From positions 161-6,050 of the forward strand of contig PMJF01000035.1 in NCBI GenBank assembly GCA_003157295.1: DNA of 5,890 bases. Reading direction: 5' to 3'. Made by a program: the position numbers and the translations under genes. Shown here piece by piece: positions 1 to 5,420 of this stretch. The notes below the pieces were generated by a model. It saw only the letters and a list, made by a program, of their open reading frames with translations, ran no database searches and was not told the DNA's origin. The DNA comes from Candidatus Moraniibacteriota bacterium. GTDB lineage: Bacteria > Patescibacteriota > Minisyncoccia > Moranbacterales > UBA11712. The stretch's first letter is position 1, and each line of letters opens with the position of its first letter.

Positions 1-522
1 AGAGCCGCGATGCTAGACGCCATGCAGGGAGTGGAGGGACTCAAGGCGTTTGCAAGCGGCCATCACGACACAGTGCGCGAATACGCAATTGCGAAGTTTG
101 CGCATCTCACGTACGAACGGCATTCATTCGGTCAGCACCATCAAAAAGCTGACTTGACGAGTCTGGTGCCCAACGCGGCCCGCCGCATCATCGACTCCGA
201 CCACTTCGGCACACCGAGAATTTCGTACTACGCCGAGATCACGCTGATCATCAAGACGTATCTCGACGCTCACGATCTCTCGGCTTTGCCATCCGGATTG
301 AGGCGGCTCGGCTCTAATTTTTTGGAGCACATGTCGGATTTCACGCGCGTCGTTGGGGAACTGATGAAGATCGGCCCCGACCGCAGAAATGAACTGATGT
401 CGAATGCGGTGCTCTCCAAGCACTTTGTCGACCAGTTCATCGGTCAGTTCATCCACGAGTTCTTTTGCTTTATGGCGCATGGGGGCCATTTAGTAAGGGC
501 TCTGCAACCAGTAAGGTACTGA
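1..522 (+). CDS. Hypothetical protein, 5' end possibly beyond the window
   Basis: I do not recognise the family. The frame is open to the left edge; the first ATG in the window is at base 10 and would give 170 residues, but no ribosome binding site can be judged in nine bases, so the true start may lie upstream. Coding is supported by a consistent bias to G or C at third positions (about 25 of the first 40 codons, counted by eye). The product is soluble, probably mostly helical, and rich in His (a His-His pair near residues 18-19, another near 43-44, and many single His later). No signal peptide, membrane segment or catalytic motif is visible. The gene ends at a TGA 35 bases before a strong terminator and so closes its own transcription unit. 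Its GC-rich codon choice differs from the AT-richer genes to the right. The 121-codon antisense frame inside it is a shadow. Confidence 0.7.
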   Translation, partial: RAAMLDAMQGVEGLKAFASGHHDTVREYAIAKFAHLTYERHSFGQHHQKADLTSLVPNAARRIIDSDHFGTPRISYYAEITLIIKTYLDAHDLSALPSGLRRLGSNFLEHMSDFTRVVGELMKIGPDRRNELMSNAVLSKHFVDQFIGQFIHEFFCFMAHGGHLVRALQPVRY

Positions 523-557
523 TCGAATTGTTTGTGATCTGCGCTGTCCGGATCGCC

Positions 558-593
558 GGCCATAAGGAAACTCTCCTTATGGCCTTTTTATTT
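558..593 (+). terminator. Rho-independent terminator after the first gene
   Basis: A perfect 11-bp stem (558-568 with 574-584, arm GGCCATAAGGA) closes a 5-base loop and is followed by TTTTTATTT. The T tract is only on the plus-strand 3' side, so it acts on transcripts from the first gene and insulates the peptidase-radC unit. Confidence 0.93.
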
Positions 594-613
594 CAGAAAT
601 TTCAAAACAAAAT

Positions 614-642
614 TTGAATTTTCCGGTCATTAGGAATAAAAT
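614..642 (+). promoter_or_regulatory. Putative sigma70-type promoter for the S51 peptidase-radC unit
   Basis: TTGAAT at 614-619 is followed after 17 bases by TAAAAT at 637-642, directly downstream of a terminator, where a new promoter is expected. Transcription would begin near 649, giving a very short leader. A TTCCGG hexamer at 621-626 lies in the spacer, similar to the motif before several other genes of this window. Prediction from sequence only. Confidence 0.5.
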
Positions 643-648
643 GATCAT

Positions 649-679
649 AGAGGGAAAACATGAATAAATGAACCCATGA
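649..679 (+). promoter_or_regulatory. Leader with Shine-Dalgarno and two overlapping three-codon minicistrons
   Basis: AGAGGG (649-654) lies 5 bases before an ATG at 660, which reads Met-Asn-Lys-stop (660-671). Its TGA overlaps the ATG at 668, which reads Met-Asn-Pro-stop (668-679), whose TGA in turn overlaps the peptidase ATG at 676. The Shine-Dalgarno is well placed only for the first ATG and is 21 bases from the peptidase start. Re-initiation through ATGA overlaps is an inference; the arrangement itself is plain in the sequence. Confidence 0.4.
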
Positions 680-1290
680 AAACACTGCTTCTGGCATCCA
701 ACGGTCGTTATGTGATCGAAAAAGGCATGAAACTGCTCTTTCCGGACGTTTCCCGGATCAAACTGGCCTGGATCACCACGGCGGGAAAGGGAGCGGTCAA
801 TCAGGATCATCTCGAGCGGCACAGGGCGCTTCTCGAAAAAGAAGGCTATCATTTTGAGGAAATTGATATCGAAGGCAAAAATGCGAATGAACTGGAAAAG
901 TTGCTCGAGGACAAGGACGCGGTCTATGTGGAAGGCGGGAATACTTTTTATCTCCTGAAAGCCGTGCGCGAGAGCGGATTTGACCAAGTCATCAAAAAAT
1001 TGATCGAGCGCGGAGTGGCTTATGTCGGCTCCAGCGCCGGCAGTTATATCGCTTGTCCCACCATTGAAATGTCCACCTGGAAAAAACCGGGGGAGGAGAA
1101 AAATAATTTTGGGGTGACGGACCTCACGGCGATGAATTTGGTGCCGTTTCTCCTGAAAGCGCACTGCACACCGGAAAAAATGGAGTTTCTTAAAGAAAAA
1201 ATCGCAAAAGCCCAATATCCGGTCAAGATCCTCTCGGACGGTCAGGCAATTTTGGTGAAAGATGATAAAGTTGAATTGGTAGTAATTTAG
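676..1290 (+). CDS. Peptidase family S51 (PepE-like) protein, class I glutamine amidotransferase fold
   Basis: The 204-residue product is a stand-alone cytoplasmic member of peptidase family S51, the family of aspartyl dipeptidase PepE and of Listeria Lmo0363-like proteins. Visible family marks are the start MKTLLLASNG, the glycine motif YVEGGNTFYLL (residues 84-94) and the nucleophile elbow GSSAG at 118-122, with Ser120 as candidate nucleophile. His163, in the segment after VPFLL, is the best candidate for the catalytic His; Glu131 is a possible third residue. The length fits the family. Start at 676 matches the usual N-terminus, and an in-frame stop at 661-663 excludes a longer form. It lies 40 bases before radC with no terminator between, so co-transcription is likely. 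Substrate cannot be told: true PepE cleaves Asp-X dipeptides, but the branch with this motif layout is mostly uncharacterised. Confidence 0.9.
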   Translation: MKTLLLASNGRYVIEKGMKLLFPDVSRIKLAWITTAGKGAVNQDHLERHRALLEKEGYHFEEIDIEGKNANELEKLLEDKDAVYVEGGNTFYLLKAVRESGFDQVIKKLIERGVAYVGSSAGSYIACPTIEMSTWKKPGEEKNNFGVTDLTAMNLVPFLLKAHCTPEKMEFLKEKIAKAQYPVKILSDGQAILVKDDKVELVVI

Positions 1291-1330
1291 AGATAAGCGA
1301 TAAAAGTTTAAGATCGGCAAAAGTAAATTT

Positions 1331-2002
1331 ATGGCGAAAATAAAGGATATGTCAAAACGTGGACAGCCAGAAGAGTTGCTGATCGAAAAAGGAGCGGAAA
1401 ATCTTCGTGACAGCGAGCTGATGGCGATTTTGCTCCGAACCGGGATGGAAGGCAAAGACGTGCTGAAAATCTCCGAAGAAATACTTGATAAATTTCCGAA
1501 AAAGAAATTACTTTCCCTCGATTTCGAAAAGCTATCCCAAATCAAAGGAATCGGTCCCAGCAAGGCCTGTTTGCTCCTGGCCGCTTTTGAATTAACAAAG
1601 AGGACTTTGGAGGTAACGGATAATTGTCTTCCCATCATAAATTCGGCCAAGACCGTAGTGGCTCAACTCCAGGAGCTCCGCCACGCGAAAAAAGAACACT
1701 TTGTCGTCTTATATCTCAACGCTCGCAATCAACTCCTGCACAAGGAAACGATCTCAAGCGGCACTCTGAACGAAAATTTGGTGCATCCGAGGGAAGTCTT
1801 CGAGCCGGCACTCAGAAACCTCGCGGCCCGAATCGTCATTGCCCACAATCATCCCTCCGGCGACACGAATCCATCGGAAGATGACATTGCCATAACAAAA
1901 AGACTCACTGAGGCGGGAAAGCTATTAGGAATCGAGATTATCGATCACATGATCGTGTCGGGCAATGGATGGACGAGCTTCAAAGAAATAAATTTGATTT
2001 GA
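1331..2002 (+). CDS. radC: RadC family JAB/MPN-domain protein
   Basis: The 223-residue product is a full-length RadC. The N-terminal UPF0758 part carries the typical run ending LLIEKGAENLRDSELMAILL (residues 16-35); a helix-hairpin-helix follows around 66-82 with GIG at 73-75; the C-terminal JAB metalloprotease-like domain has HPREVFEPAL (152-161), then HNHPSGD (172-178) and Ser182/Asp185. His172, His174 and Asp185 match the zinc ligands of the JAMM motif H-x-H-x7-S-x2-D. RadC was named for DNA repair in E. coli, but its biochemical role is unresolved; in many bacteria it is linked to competence or mobile DNA. Usual PRERL near the N-terminus is changed to QPEELL. No good Shine-Dalgarno precedes 1331; an AAAGGA lies too close (1 base) to the internal ATG at 1349, so the longer start is kept. 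A terminator follows 28 bases after the stop. Confidence 0.96.
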   Translation: MAKIKDMSKRGQPEELLIEKGAENLRDSELMAILLRTGMEGKDVLKISEEILDKFPKKKLLSLDFEKLSQIKGIGPSKACLLLAAFELTKRTLEVTDNCLPIINSAKTVVAQLQELRHAKKEHFVVLYLNARNQLLHKETISSGTLNENLVHPREVFEPALRNLAARIVIAHNHPSGDTNPSEDDIAITKRLTEAGKLLGIEIIDHMIVSGNGWTSFKEINLI

Positions 2003-2030
2003 ACCCGCTGAGAAAAATATTTCCGCGAGA

Positions 2031-2058
2031 GCCGGCGAAAAGGCCGGTTTTTTTATTT
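2031..2058 (+). terminator. Rho-independent terminator after radC
   Basis: CCGGC (2032-2036) pairs with GCCGG (2043-2047) across a 6-base loop, weakly extended by G-U/A-U pairs at the base, and runs into seven T then ATTT (2048-2058). The tail resembles that of the first terminator in the window (T run, A, TTT). Confidence 0.9.
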
Positions 2059-2085
2059 GAAAAAAATCCCGGATCGGAGTAGGAT
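2057..2085 (+). promoter_or_regulatory. Putative promoter of tspO
   Basis: TTGAAA (2057-2062) and TAGGAT (2080-2085) are 17 bases apart, just after the radC terminator; the -35 overlaps the T tract. A TCCCGG (2067-2072) and a GATAA (2083-2087) repeat, loosely, the motif seen before other genes here. AGGGAG (2088-2093) is a weak, distant Shine-Dalgarno for the ATG at 2106, and its AGGG can pair with CCCT at 2099-2102 in a small 4-bp hairpin. Confidence 0.35.
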
Positions 2086-2105
2086 AAAGGGAGAAATACC
2101 CTAAA

Positions 2106-2504
2106 ATGGACACTCAAACTTGGTATCAAAATCTCACAAAACCCTCTTGGGCGCCTCCCGCGTGGCTTTTTGGGCCGGTGTGGACGGTTTTGTATCTCAT
2201 TATCGCCGTTTCGTTCGGCTTTGCCGGCTATTTATATTTCCAAGGCCGGATCTCGTTTCTGGTTCTTTTGCCGTTTATCTTGAATCTGATTTTCAATTTC
2301 GCCTTCTCGCCGATCCAGTTTCGGTTGCAAAATAATCTGCTCGCCGCGGTTGATATTTTGCTCGTCCTCGGAACACTTATCTGGGCGATGGTAGCGATAT
2401 ATCCGCACGCGCCCTGGATTGCGCTGGTGAATGTCCCATATCTTTTGTGGGTGCTCTTCGCGACAGTTCTCCAGCTCACGATCACGCAAATGAATTGGAA
2501 ATAG
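2106..2504 (+). CDS. tspO: TspO/MBR family tryptophan-rich membrane protein, short form
   Basis: The 132-residue protein matches TspO/MBR from WYQNLTKPSWAPPAW (6-20) through FGPVWTVLY (22-30), the LN at 59-60, and PYLLWVLFAT (111-120) near the C-terminus. Eight Trp residues fit the 'tryptophan-rich sensory protein' name. TspO proteins bind porphyrins and related ligands in membranes; in bacteria they modulate stress and tetrapyrrole responses. Known members are about 150-165 residues with five membrane helices, the first lying before the WY..L.KP motif. Here that helix is absent: the protein begins at the motif and shows four hydrophobic segments (about 21-42, 51-68, 77-98, 103-127). An in-frame TAA at 2085-2087 rules out a longer ATG start. 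It is either a natural four-helix variant or an N-terminally trimmed gene; the rest is intact and ends in the expected MNW. It sits alone between the radC terminator and a gene remnant. Confidence 0.92.
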   Translation: MDTQTWYQNLTKPSWAPPAWLFGPVWTVLYLIIAVSFGFAGYLYFQGRISFLVLLPFILNLIFNFAFSPIQFRLQNNLLAAVDILLVLGTLIWAMVAIYPHAPWIALVNVPYLLWVLFATVLQLTITQMNWK

Positions 2505-2541
2505 AGTATTTGGGAATATAAAATTAAAGGTTTACTTTTGA

Positions 2542-2661
2542 AACAAAAACTATGTCATTCCGTTTGTTTTGCCAATAGGTTACCTGGATGAAAATCCCGA
2601 TTCCAAACCCCGAAAAGATTTGGAAGAGATAATTTTAACCGCTACTAAAGTTGAAGTTTAG
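2542..2661 (+). pseudogene. Remnant of a nitroreductase-family gene, C-terminal end only
   Basis: An open stretch of 39 codons ending in TAG lies in what otherwise looks intergenic. It reads IPFVLPIGYLDENP (codons 6-19), then KPRKDLEEI (22-30), which resembles the usual end of nitroreductase-family flavoproteins (PIGYP-E-P, then R/K-rich, then LEEIV). There is no ATG in frame, an in-frame TGA lies at 2539-2541, and nothing upstream encodes the flavin-binding body of the family (about 170-200 residues). I read it as a decayed or rearranged gene end. The assignment rests on a short motif and could be chance. Confidence 0.55.
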
Positions 2662-2664
2662 GAT

Positions 2665-2693
2665 TTGGAATTCCGGCGGGGGGATAAATAATT
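2665..2693 (+). promoter_or_regulatory. Leader motif and likely promoter of the NERD gene
   Basis: TTGGAA (2665-2670) could be a -35, followed by TTCCGG (2671-2676), a six-G run (2678-2683) and GATAAATAATTA (2683-2694) as AT-rich -10 region. GATAA ends 22 bases before the ATG at 2710. No Shine-Dalgarno lies between. The same order, TTCCGG-C-G run-GATAA, recurs at 5806-5821, and a shortened form at 3465-3476. Confidence 0.5.
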
Positions 2694-2709
2694 AAAAACG
2701 AATATCAAA

Positions 2710-3444
2710 ATGGCCTGTAATTTCGGACAACCAAGTCCATATCTGAGAAGAAAGAGCCTTCATCACGGATGGAAAGGAACGTTTATCGCGTTCGGCGCAA
2801 TGGCTATAATCTTCGTGTTGTCGCAATTGTATGCTATATTCTCTGCTTCGATACTGGCCGCACTTGCCATCACTGCCCTTATTATTTTCACAGTTTACTT
2901 TGGATATAAATTCTATAGAGAAGAAGATACAACTTCCGAGAGTTATTTTAAAGGGCGAATGGGGGAAAAAGAGATATTCAAAGGGCTGCAGAAGCTTCCC
3001 GATGATTTTGCGATTTTCTGCGATTTAGTTGTGAAGTGCCCGTATAATATTGATTTCACCGTTTTGGGTCCTTCGGGAATATTTATTATTGAGGCAAAAA
3101 ATTATCCCGGCTCAATTGATCGAGAAAATGGAAAGATCACGGTCAATGGTTATTTCCCAAAGGACAAAAATTTTTATAATCAGGCTTATGCAGAGAAAAA
3201 ATCTCTCGAAGGGTATTTGCAAAAGCATGCGAAGAGAGCTTTCAGAGCTTTTCCGATTATTGTATTTTCAGATGATGATCGAACGAAAGTCCTTGTAGAT
3301 TATGCTCCAGGAAAAGGTGTTTCTGTACTGCATAAGAAAGATTTAGTTGGATATATTTTATCAAAAAAAAGATGTCTTTCCGATCAGGATATTATTGTAG
3401 CAGAAAGAAATCTTCTTGCGTTGAAATTTTCAAAAATATATTAA
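2710..3444 (+). CDS. Membrane-anchored NERD-domain protein
   Basis: The 244-residue protein has a basic N-terminus, two adjacent membrane helices (about 24-43 and 46-67), a short linker and a NERD (nuclease-related) domain from about 80 to 190. The domain shows the expected order: GRMGEKEIF (82-90, Gly85-Glu86), Asp115 in NIDF, then GIFIIEAKNYPG (123-134) with Glu128 and Lys130, the D...E-x-K core of PD-(D/E)xK nuclease folds. The active-site residues therefore look intact. NERD proteins are found fused to helicases, kinases or membrane segments; their substrate is mostly unknown, and nuclease activity is a prediction. With two helices so close, both ends probably lie on the same side, most simply the cytoplasm. 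No Shine-Dalgarno precedes the ATG. The last third is AT-rich in codon choice. A perfect palindrome starts within the stop codon. Confidence 0.85.
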   Translation: MACNFGQPSPYLRRKSLHHGWKGTFIAFGAMAIIFVLSQLYAIFSASILAALAITALIIFTVYFGYKFYREEDTTSESYFKGRMGEKEIFKGLQKLPDDFAIFCDLVVKCPYNIDFTVLGPSGIFIIEAKNYPGSIDRENGKITVNGYFPKDKNFYNQAYAEKKSLEGYLQKHAKRAFRAFPIIVFSDDDRTKVLVDYAPGKGVSVLHKKDLVGYILSKKRCLSDQDIIVAERNLLALKFSKIY

Positions 3445-3466
3445 TTACGTATTTAAATACGTAATT
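3443..3466. repeat. Perfect 24-bp palindrome between the NERD and HD genes
   Basis: The half-site AATTACGTATTT (3443-3454) is followed directly by its exact reverse complement (3455-3466). It begins inside the TAA stop of the NERD gene and ends inside the TTCCGG motif of the next gene, 5 bases before GATAAT. There is no T tract, so it is not a standard terminator. As RNA it could form a 10-bp stem with a TTAA loop; as DNA it is a plausible two-fold operator overlapping the -35 region of the HD gene. Confidence 0.75.
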
Positions 3467-3480
3467 CCGGAGATAATATA
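3465..3480 (+). promoter_or_regulatory. Short form of the TTCCGG-GATAA motif, likely -10 region of the HD gene
   Basis: TTCCGG (3465-3470) is followed by AGATAATATA (3471-3480), which contains GATAAT as a -10-like hexamer at 3472-3477. The ATG at 3493 is only 15 bases further on, with TCAAA just before it and no Shine-Dalgarno. No recognisable -35 is seen; that place is taken by the palindrome. Confidence 0.45.
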
Positions 3481-3492
3481 AAGAATCAAACC

Positions 3493-4077
3493 ATGCACCA
3501 AATCTCAAAAATCCAGAAAGCCATTAAGTTTGCCGTCAAAACGCACGAAGTTTATCAAAAACAAAAGCGCAAAGGCAAAGATGTTTCGTATATCACCCAT
3601 CCGCTGACAGTCGGGATTATTTTGTCCCGCATTGGGGCGAGTGATGATGTCGTTTGCGCCGGAATATTGCATGACACCATTGAAGATAGCATTCCTGAAA
3701 AGAAAGTAAACTTTGAAATGCTGGAACAACGCTTCGGAACAGACGTTGCGCAAATGGTTTTGGATGTCACGGAAACCGACAAAACGCTGCCCTGGGAAGA
3801 AAGAAAAAAACAGGCCGTTGAGCATGTCAAAAAATTTTCCCACGATTCACTGCTCGTGAAATCGGCCGACGTGATCAGCAACCTGGCTGAAATACTTGAT
3901 GACTATGCAAGGTATGGAGAGCAGGTCTTTTCGCACTTCAATGCGCCGAAAGAAAAGAATTTTGAATACAAACTGAAGGTCATCGCGGCCATTCTCAAGC
4001 GCTGGCCGGCAAATCCGGTGGCCGGAGAATTGCGCCGCCTGGCGGGGAAAATAAAAAAAAGTATTATCATAATTTAA
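3493..4077 (+). CDS. HD-domain phosphohydrolase, SpoT/MESH1-type (probable alarmone hydrolase)
   Basis: The 194-residue protein consists almost wholly of an HD domain of the RelA/SpoT hydrolase kind. Key residues are in the expected order: basic KRKGKDVSYITHP with His36, then GILHDTIEDS (57-66) giving His60-Asp61 and Glu64-Asp65, then KSADVISNL (123-131) with Asp126 and Asn130. In SpoT and MESH1 these bind manganese and the guanine 3'-pyrophosphate. No synthetase, TGS or ACT domain is present, and the length fits a small stand-alone hydrolase, so (p)ppGpp or a related nucleotide (MESH1 also takes NADPH) is the best substrate guess; a divergent HD phosphatase is possible. The C-terminus is lysine-rich and ends in four Ile after an A8 run (4053-4060). 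The next gene starts 16 bases after the stop, implying co-transcription. Confidence 0.85.
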   Translation: MHQISKIQKAIKFAVKTHEVYQKQKRKGKDVSYITHPLTVGIILSRIGASDDVVCAGILHDTIEDSIPEKKVNFEMLEQRFGTDVAQMVLDVTETDKTLPWEERKKQAVEHVKKFSHDSLLVKSADVISNLAEILDDYARYGEQVFSHFNAPKEKNFEYKLKVIAAILKRWPANPVAGELRRLAGKIKKSIIII

Positions 4078-4093
4078 ATAGTATCCAAATAAT

Positions 4094-4888
4094 ATGGAAA
4101 AGAGAAAAGACGGTCCAATTGAGAGGCCAATGCTTGAGATAAATCCGGGTTCCGACGAAGAAAAATACAACACTGCTCTCGCAAACATGAAAACGCATCT
4201 TCTGAACTACGAAAACCAAATGGCCGCAGTTGGAACAAAGAGTAGGAATAGGGCAATTAACGAAATGGGATGCGTATCGGATTGCTATGCTCAAGCCGTC
4301 GAGGTCGCAAAAAATATGAAAATTCCTCAACCCGAAAGACAGGTAATGCACAACTTTATCAACTTTTTACAGCAATTAGAAATCTCGCCCGATGATCATA
4401 AAATCTTAAAGGAAGACATCAAACAAATGTTTGACTTGGCTGGTACTGAAGAAAAGCTGGATTTTGAAAAAACATATGCCGATATGACTGAAGCATGCCA
4501 ATCACTTGGAGGAGTTTTCTGGTCAATGCTTCATCTAAAAACAATTTCCCCTGAATTGCGCGAACTCCTGCAACAAAGTTACGGTTCGCTGAAAGAAGCA
4601 TACCATGCTTTTGGGGTGAGACAGGGCAAGCCGCATATGATCATCAAGTCAAATTCGCTGATCAACTTAGTTGTCGGCTTGAAACAAATTGCCGAAAAAA
4701 AAGATTTTTGGAAGGCATTCGATGTCATGCATGATAAAATAAGAGAGCAAGAGGAAAAAGCCCCTGAACAGAAGCCGATCACATTGTTGAGCGAAGAAGA
4801 TATGGAGAAATTATTCAAAAGCAGTATTGATTTGCTCAATTATTTCTCTTTGGATGACTTTGTTATCAAAGGAAAGAAACGGCATTAG
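4094..4888 (+). CDS. Hypothetical helical protein co-transcribed with the HD hydrolase
   Basis: I do not recognise this 264-residue protein. It is acidic and soluble-looking, with no signal peptide or membrane segment. The first 20 residues are charged and probably disordered; the rest reads as consecutive amphipathic helices (for example about 22-50, 56-76, 80-96, 100-116, 119-140, 145-172). A lysine/glutamate/proline-rich hinge at about 219-227 precedes a last helical part beginning near LSEEDMEKL (231-239). Only three Cys are present (60, 64 and 134) and no catalytic motif stands out. It follows the HD gene by 16 bases with no Shine-Dalgarno and no promoter-like sequence, so it is probably translated from the same message; a partner or regulator role is conceivable but not shown. 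Plus-strand transcription meets the minus-strand operon just downstream, and no T-tailed plus-strand terminator is visible. Confidence 0.85.
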   Translation: MEKRKDGPIERPMLEINPGSDEEKYNTALANMKTHLLNYENQMAAVGTKSRNRAINEMGCVSDCYAQAVEVAKNMKIPQPERQVMHNFINFLQQLEISPDDHKILKEDIKQMFDLAGTEEKLDFEKTYADMTEACQSLGGVFWSMLHLKTISPELRELLQQSYGSLKEAYHAFGVRQGKPHMIIKSNSLINLVVGLKQIAEKKDFWKAFDVMHDKIREQEEKAPEQKPITLLSEEDMEKLFKSSIDLLNYFSLDDFVIKGKKRH

Positions 4889-4925
4889 CCTGACTCAGTA
4901 TTCAATTTTAGGATAAATTGTCATT

Positions 4926-4962
4926 CGAATCTCGGTGGGGGAAAGAAGATAAGTAAAGCATG
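4926..4962 (+). other. Degenerate copy of the leader motif in the convergent intergenic region
   Basis: CTCGGTGGGGG (4931-4941) followed by GATAAGTA (4948-4955) and an ATG at 4960 resembles the leader of the right-edge gene (TTCCGGCGGGGGATAAGTA). The ATG opens only Met-Lys-Lys-Pro before a TGA, so no gene follows. It may be a leftover leader of a lost gene or a chance likeness. Confidence 0.25.
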
Positions 4963-4990
4963 AAAAAACCCTGATCCGCGTGAACCAGGG
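4963..4990 (-). terminator. Rho-independent terminator of the minus-strand operon
   Basis: Read on the minus strand, CCCTG (4990-4986) and CAGGG (4973-4969) form the outer stem, extended inward by four pairs including two G-U, leaving a 4-base loop. Six T follow (complement of 4963-4968). The plus-strand side has only CTTTG after the stem, so plus-strand activity would be weak. Confidence 0.88.
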
Positions 4991-5085
4991 CTTTGAAGCA
5001 CAAGTTGAGATGATTTGAATATGAAGAATCGCTGTTCCTGCGGCTATTCTCAAGTTTTGCGCCTGGCGTCAAAATCAGAATCTAG
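4991..5085. other. Untranslated 3' region of the minus-strand operon, with a stem-loop
   Basis: No gene is seen between the stop of the 107-aa gene and the terminator. An imperfect inverted repeat at 5055-5074 (TTTTG/CAAAA outer arms, three inner GC pairs, one bulged T, loop CTG) could fold in either strand's RNA. It has no T tract on either strand. The rest holds no recognisable element. Confidence 0.3.
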
Positions 5086-5409
5086 CTAGGATTTGACTCT
5101 TAGATTTGGTTGCGAGAGGTGGCTGGAATGCCTCTCATAGAGGCTCAGCGCCTCTTCCTGAACGTTCGCCTCCCGGGAGTAAAGAAATATGCGGTAGTAT
5201 TTCAGCGCCATTTCCTCCCGCCATAGCTGAGCGATCCATTGAGCTAAGCTTCCTGCCAACAGCCCAAAGGCGAGGCAAATACCCAGCTTCAATGGCGATG
5301 CTTTCCAGGGCGGAGAAAACTTCCCCCCACCTGAAAGAATGAATAGACCAGCCGAGGTCGACAAAAAAACTACGATAAACCGGGCAACTGAAAAGGGCTT
5401 AATTCTCAT
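5086..5409 (-). CDS. Small two-TM membrane protein of unknown function, second gene of the operon
   Basis: I do not recognise the 107-residue product. It has a short basic N-terminus (MRIKPFSVAR), a hydrophobic helix at about 9-27, a glycine/proline loop (27-39), a second helix at about 41-62, and a charged helical tail of about 44 residues (WREEMALKYYRIFLYSRE at 63-80, then an amphipathic stretch with QEEALSLYERH). By the positive-inside rule both ends are probably cytoplasmic. The start at 5409 is chosen because a TAGGAGA Shine-Dalgarno (5423-5417) lies 8 bases before it. The frame stays open upstream to an ATG at 5610, but that extension is hydrophilic and Cys/Arg-rich and is the out-of-frame shadow of the preceding gene. 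The upstream gene's TAG stop forms part of this Shine-Dalgarno, so translation is likely coupled. Confidence 0.78.
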   Translation of the reverse strand: MRIKPFSVARFIVVFLSTSAGLFILSGGGKFSPPWKASPLKLGICLAFGLLAGSLAQWIAQLWREEMALKYYRIFLYSREANVQEEALSLYERHSSHLSQPNLRVKS

Positions 5410-5420
5410 GGCGTAATCTC

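Noticed and set aside
124..489. 121-codon minus-strand frame inside the first gene
   Set aside because: It is antisense to a frame with clear coding bias and a terminator in the right direction, and its product resembles no family.
1271..1304. Separate radC promoter (TTGGTA-17-GATAAA)
   Set aside because: Both hexamers are poor, AT-rich sequence gives such matches by chance, and the 40-base gap without a terminator fits co-transcription.
577..1650. 357-codon minus-strand frame across the peptidase and radC
   Set aside because: It is antisense to two well-recognised genes. The Phe/Ile-rich product is what antisense of Lys/Glu-rich coding sequence gives.
1624..1884. 86-codon plus-strand frame inside radC
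   Set aside because: It overlaps the conserved JAB domain in another frame and has no start signal.
3443..3466. Palindrome as an intrinsic terminator of the NERD gene
   Set aside because: The stem is AT-rich and no T tract follows (next bases CCGG).
3505..3881. Minus-strand frames of 108 and 112 codons inside the HD gene
   Set aside because: They are antisense to the conserved metal-binding motifs and mirror that gene's codons.
4040..4094. Programmed frameshift at the A8 run joining the HD gene to the 264-aa gene
   Set aside because: The frame that would reach the downstream gene meets a TAA at 4070-4072, so no fusion is possible.
5106..5342. 78-codon plus-strand frame opposite the 107-aa gene
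   Set aside because: The Pro/Ser/Arg-rich product is antisense to a gene with a promoter, Shine-Dalgarno and terminator.
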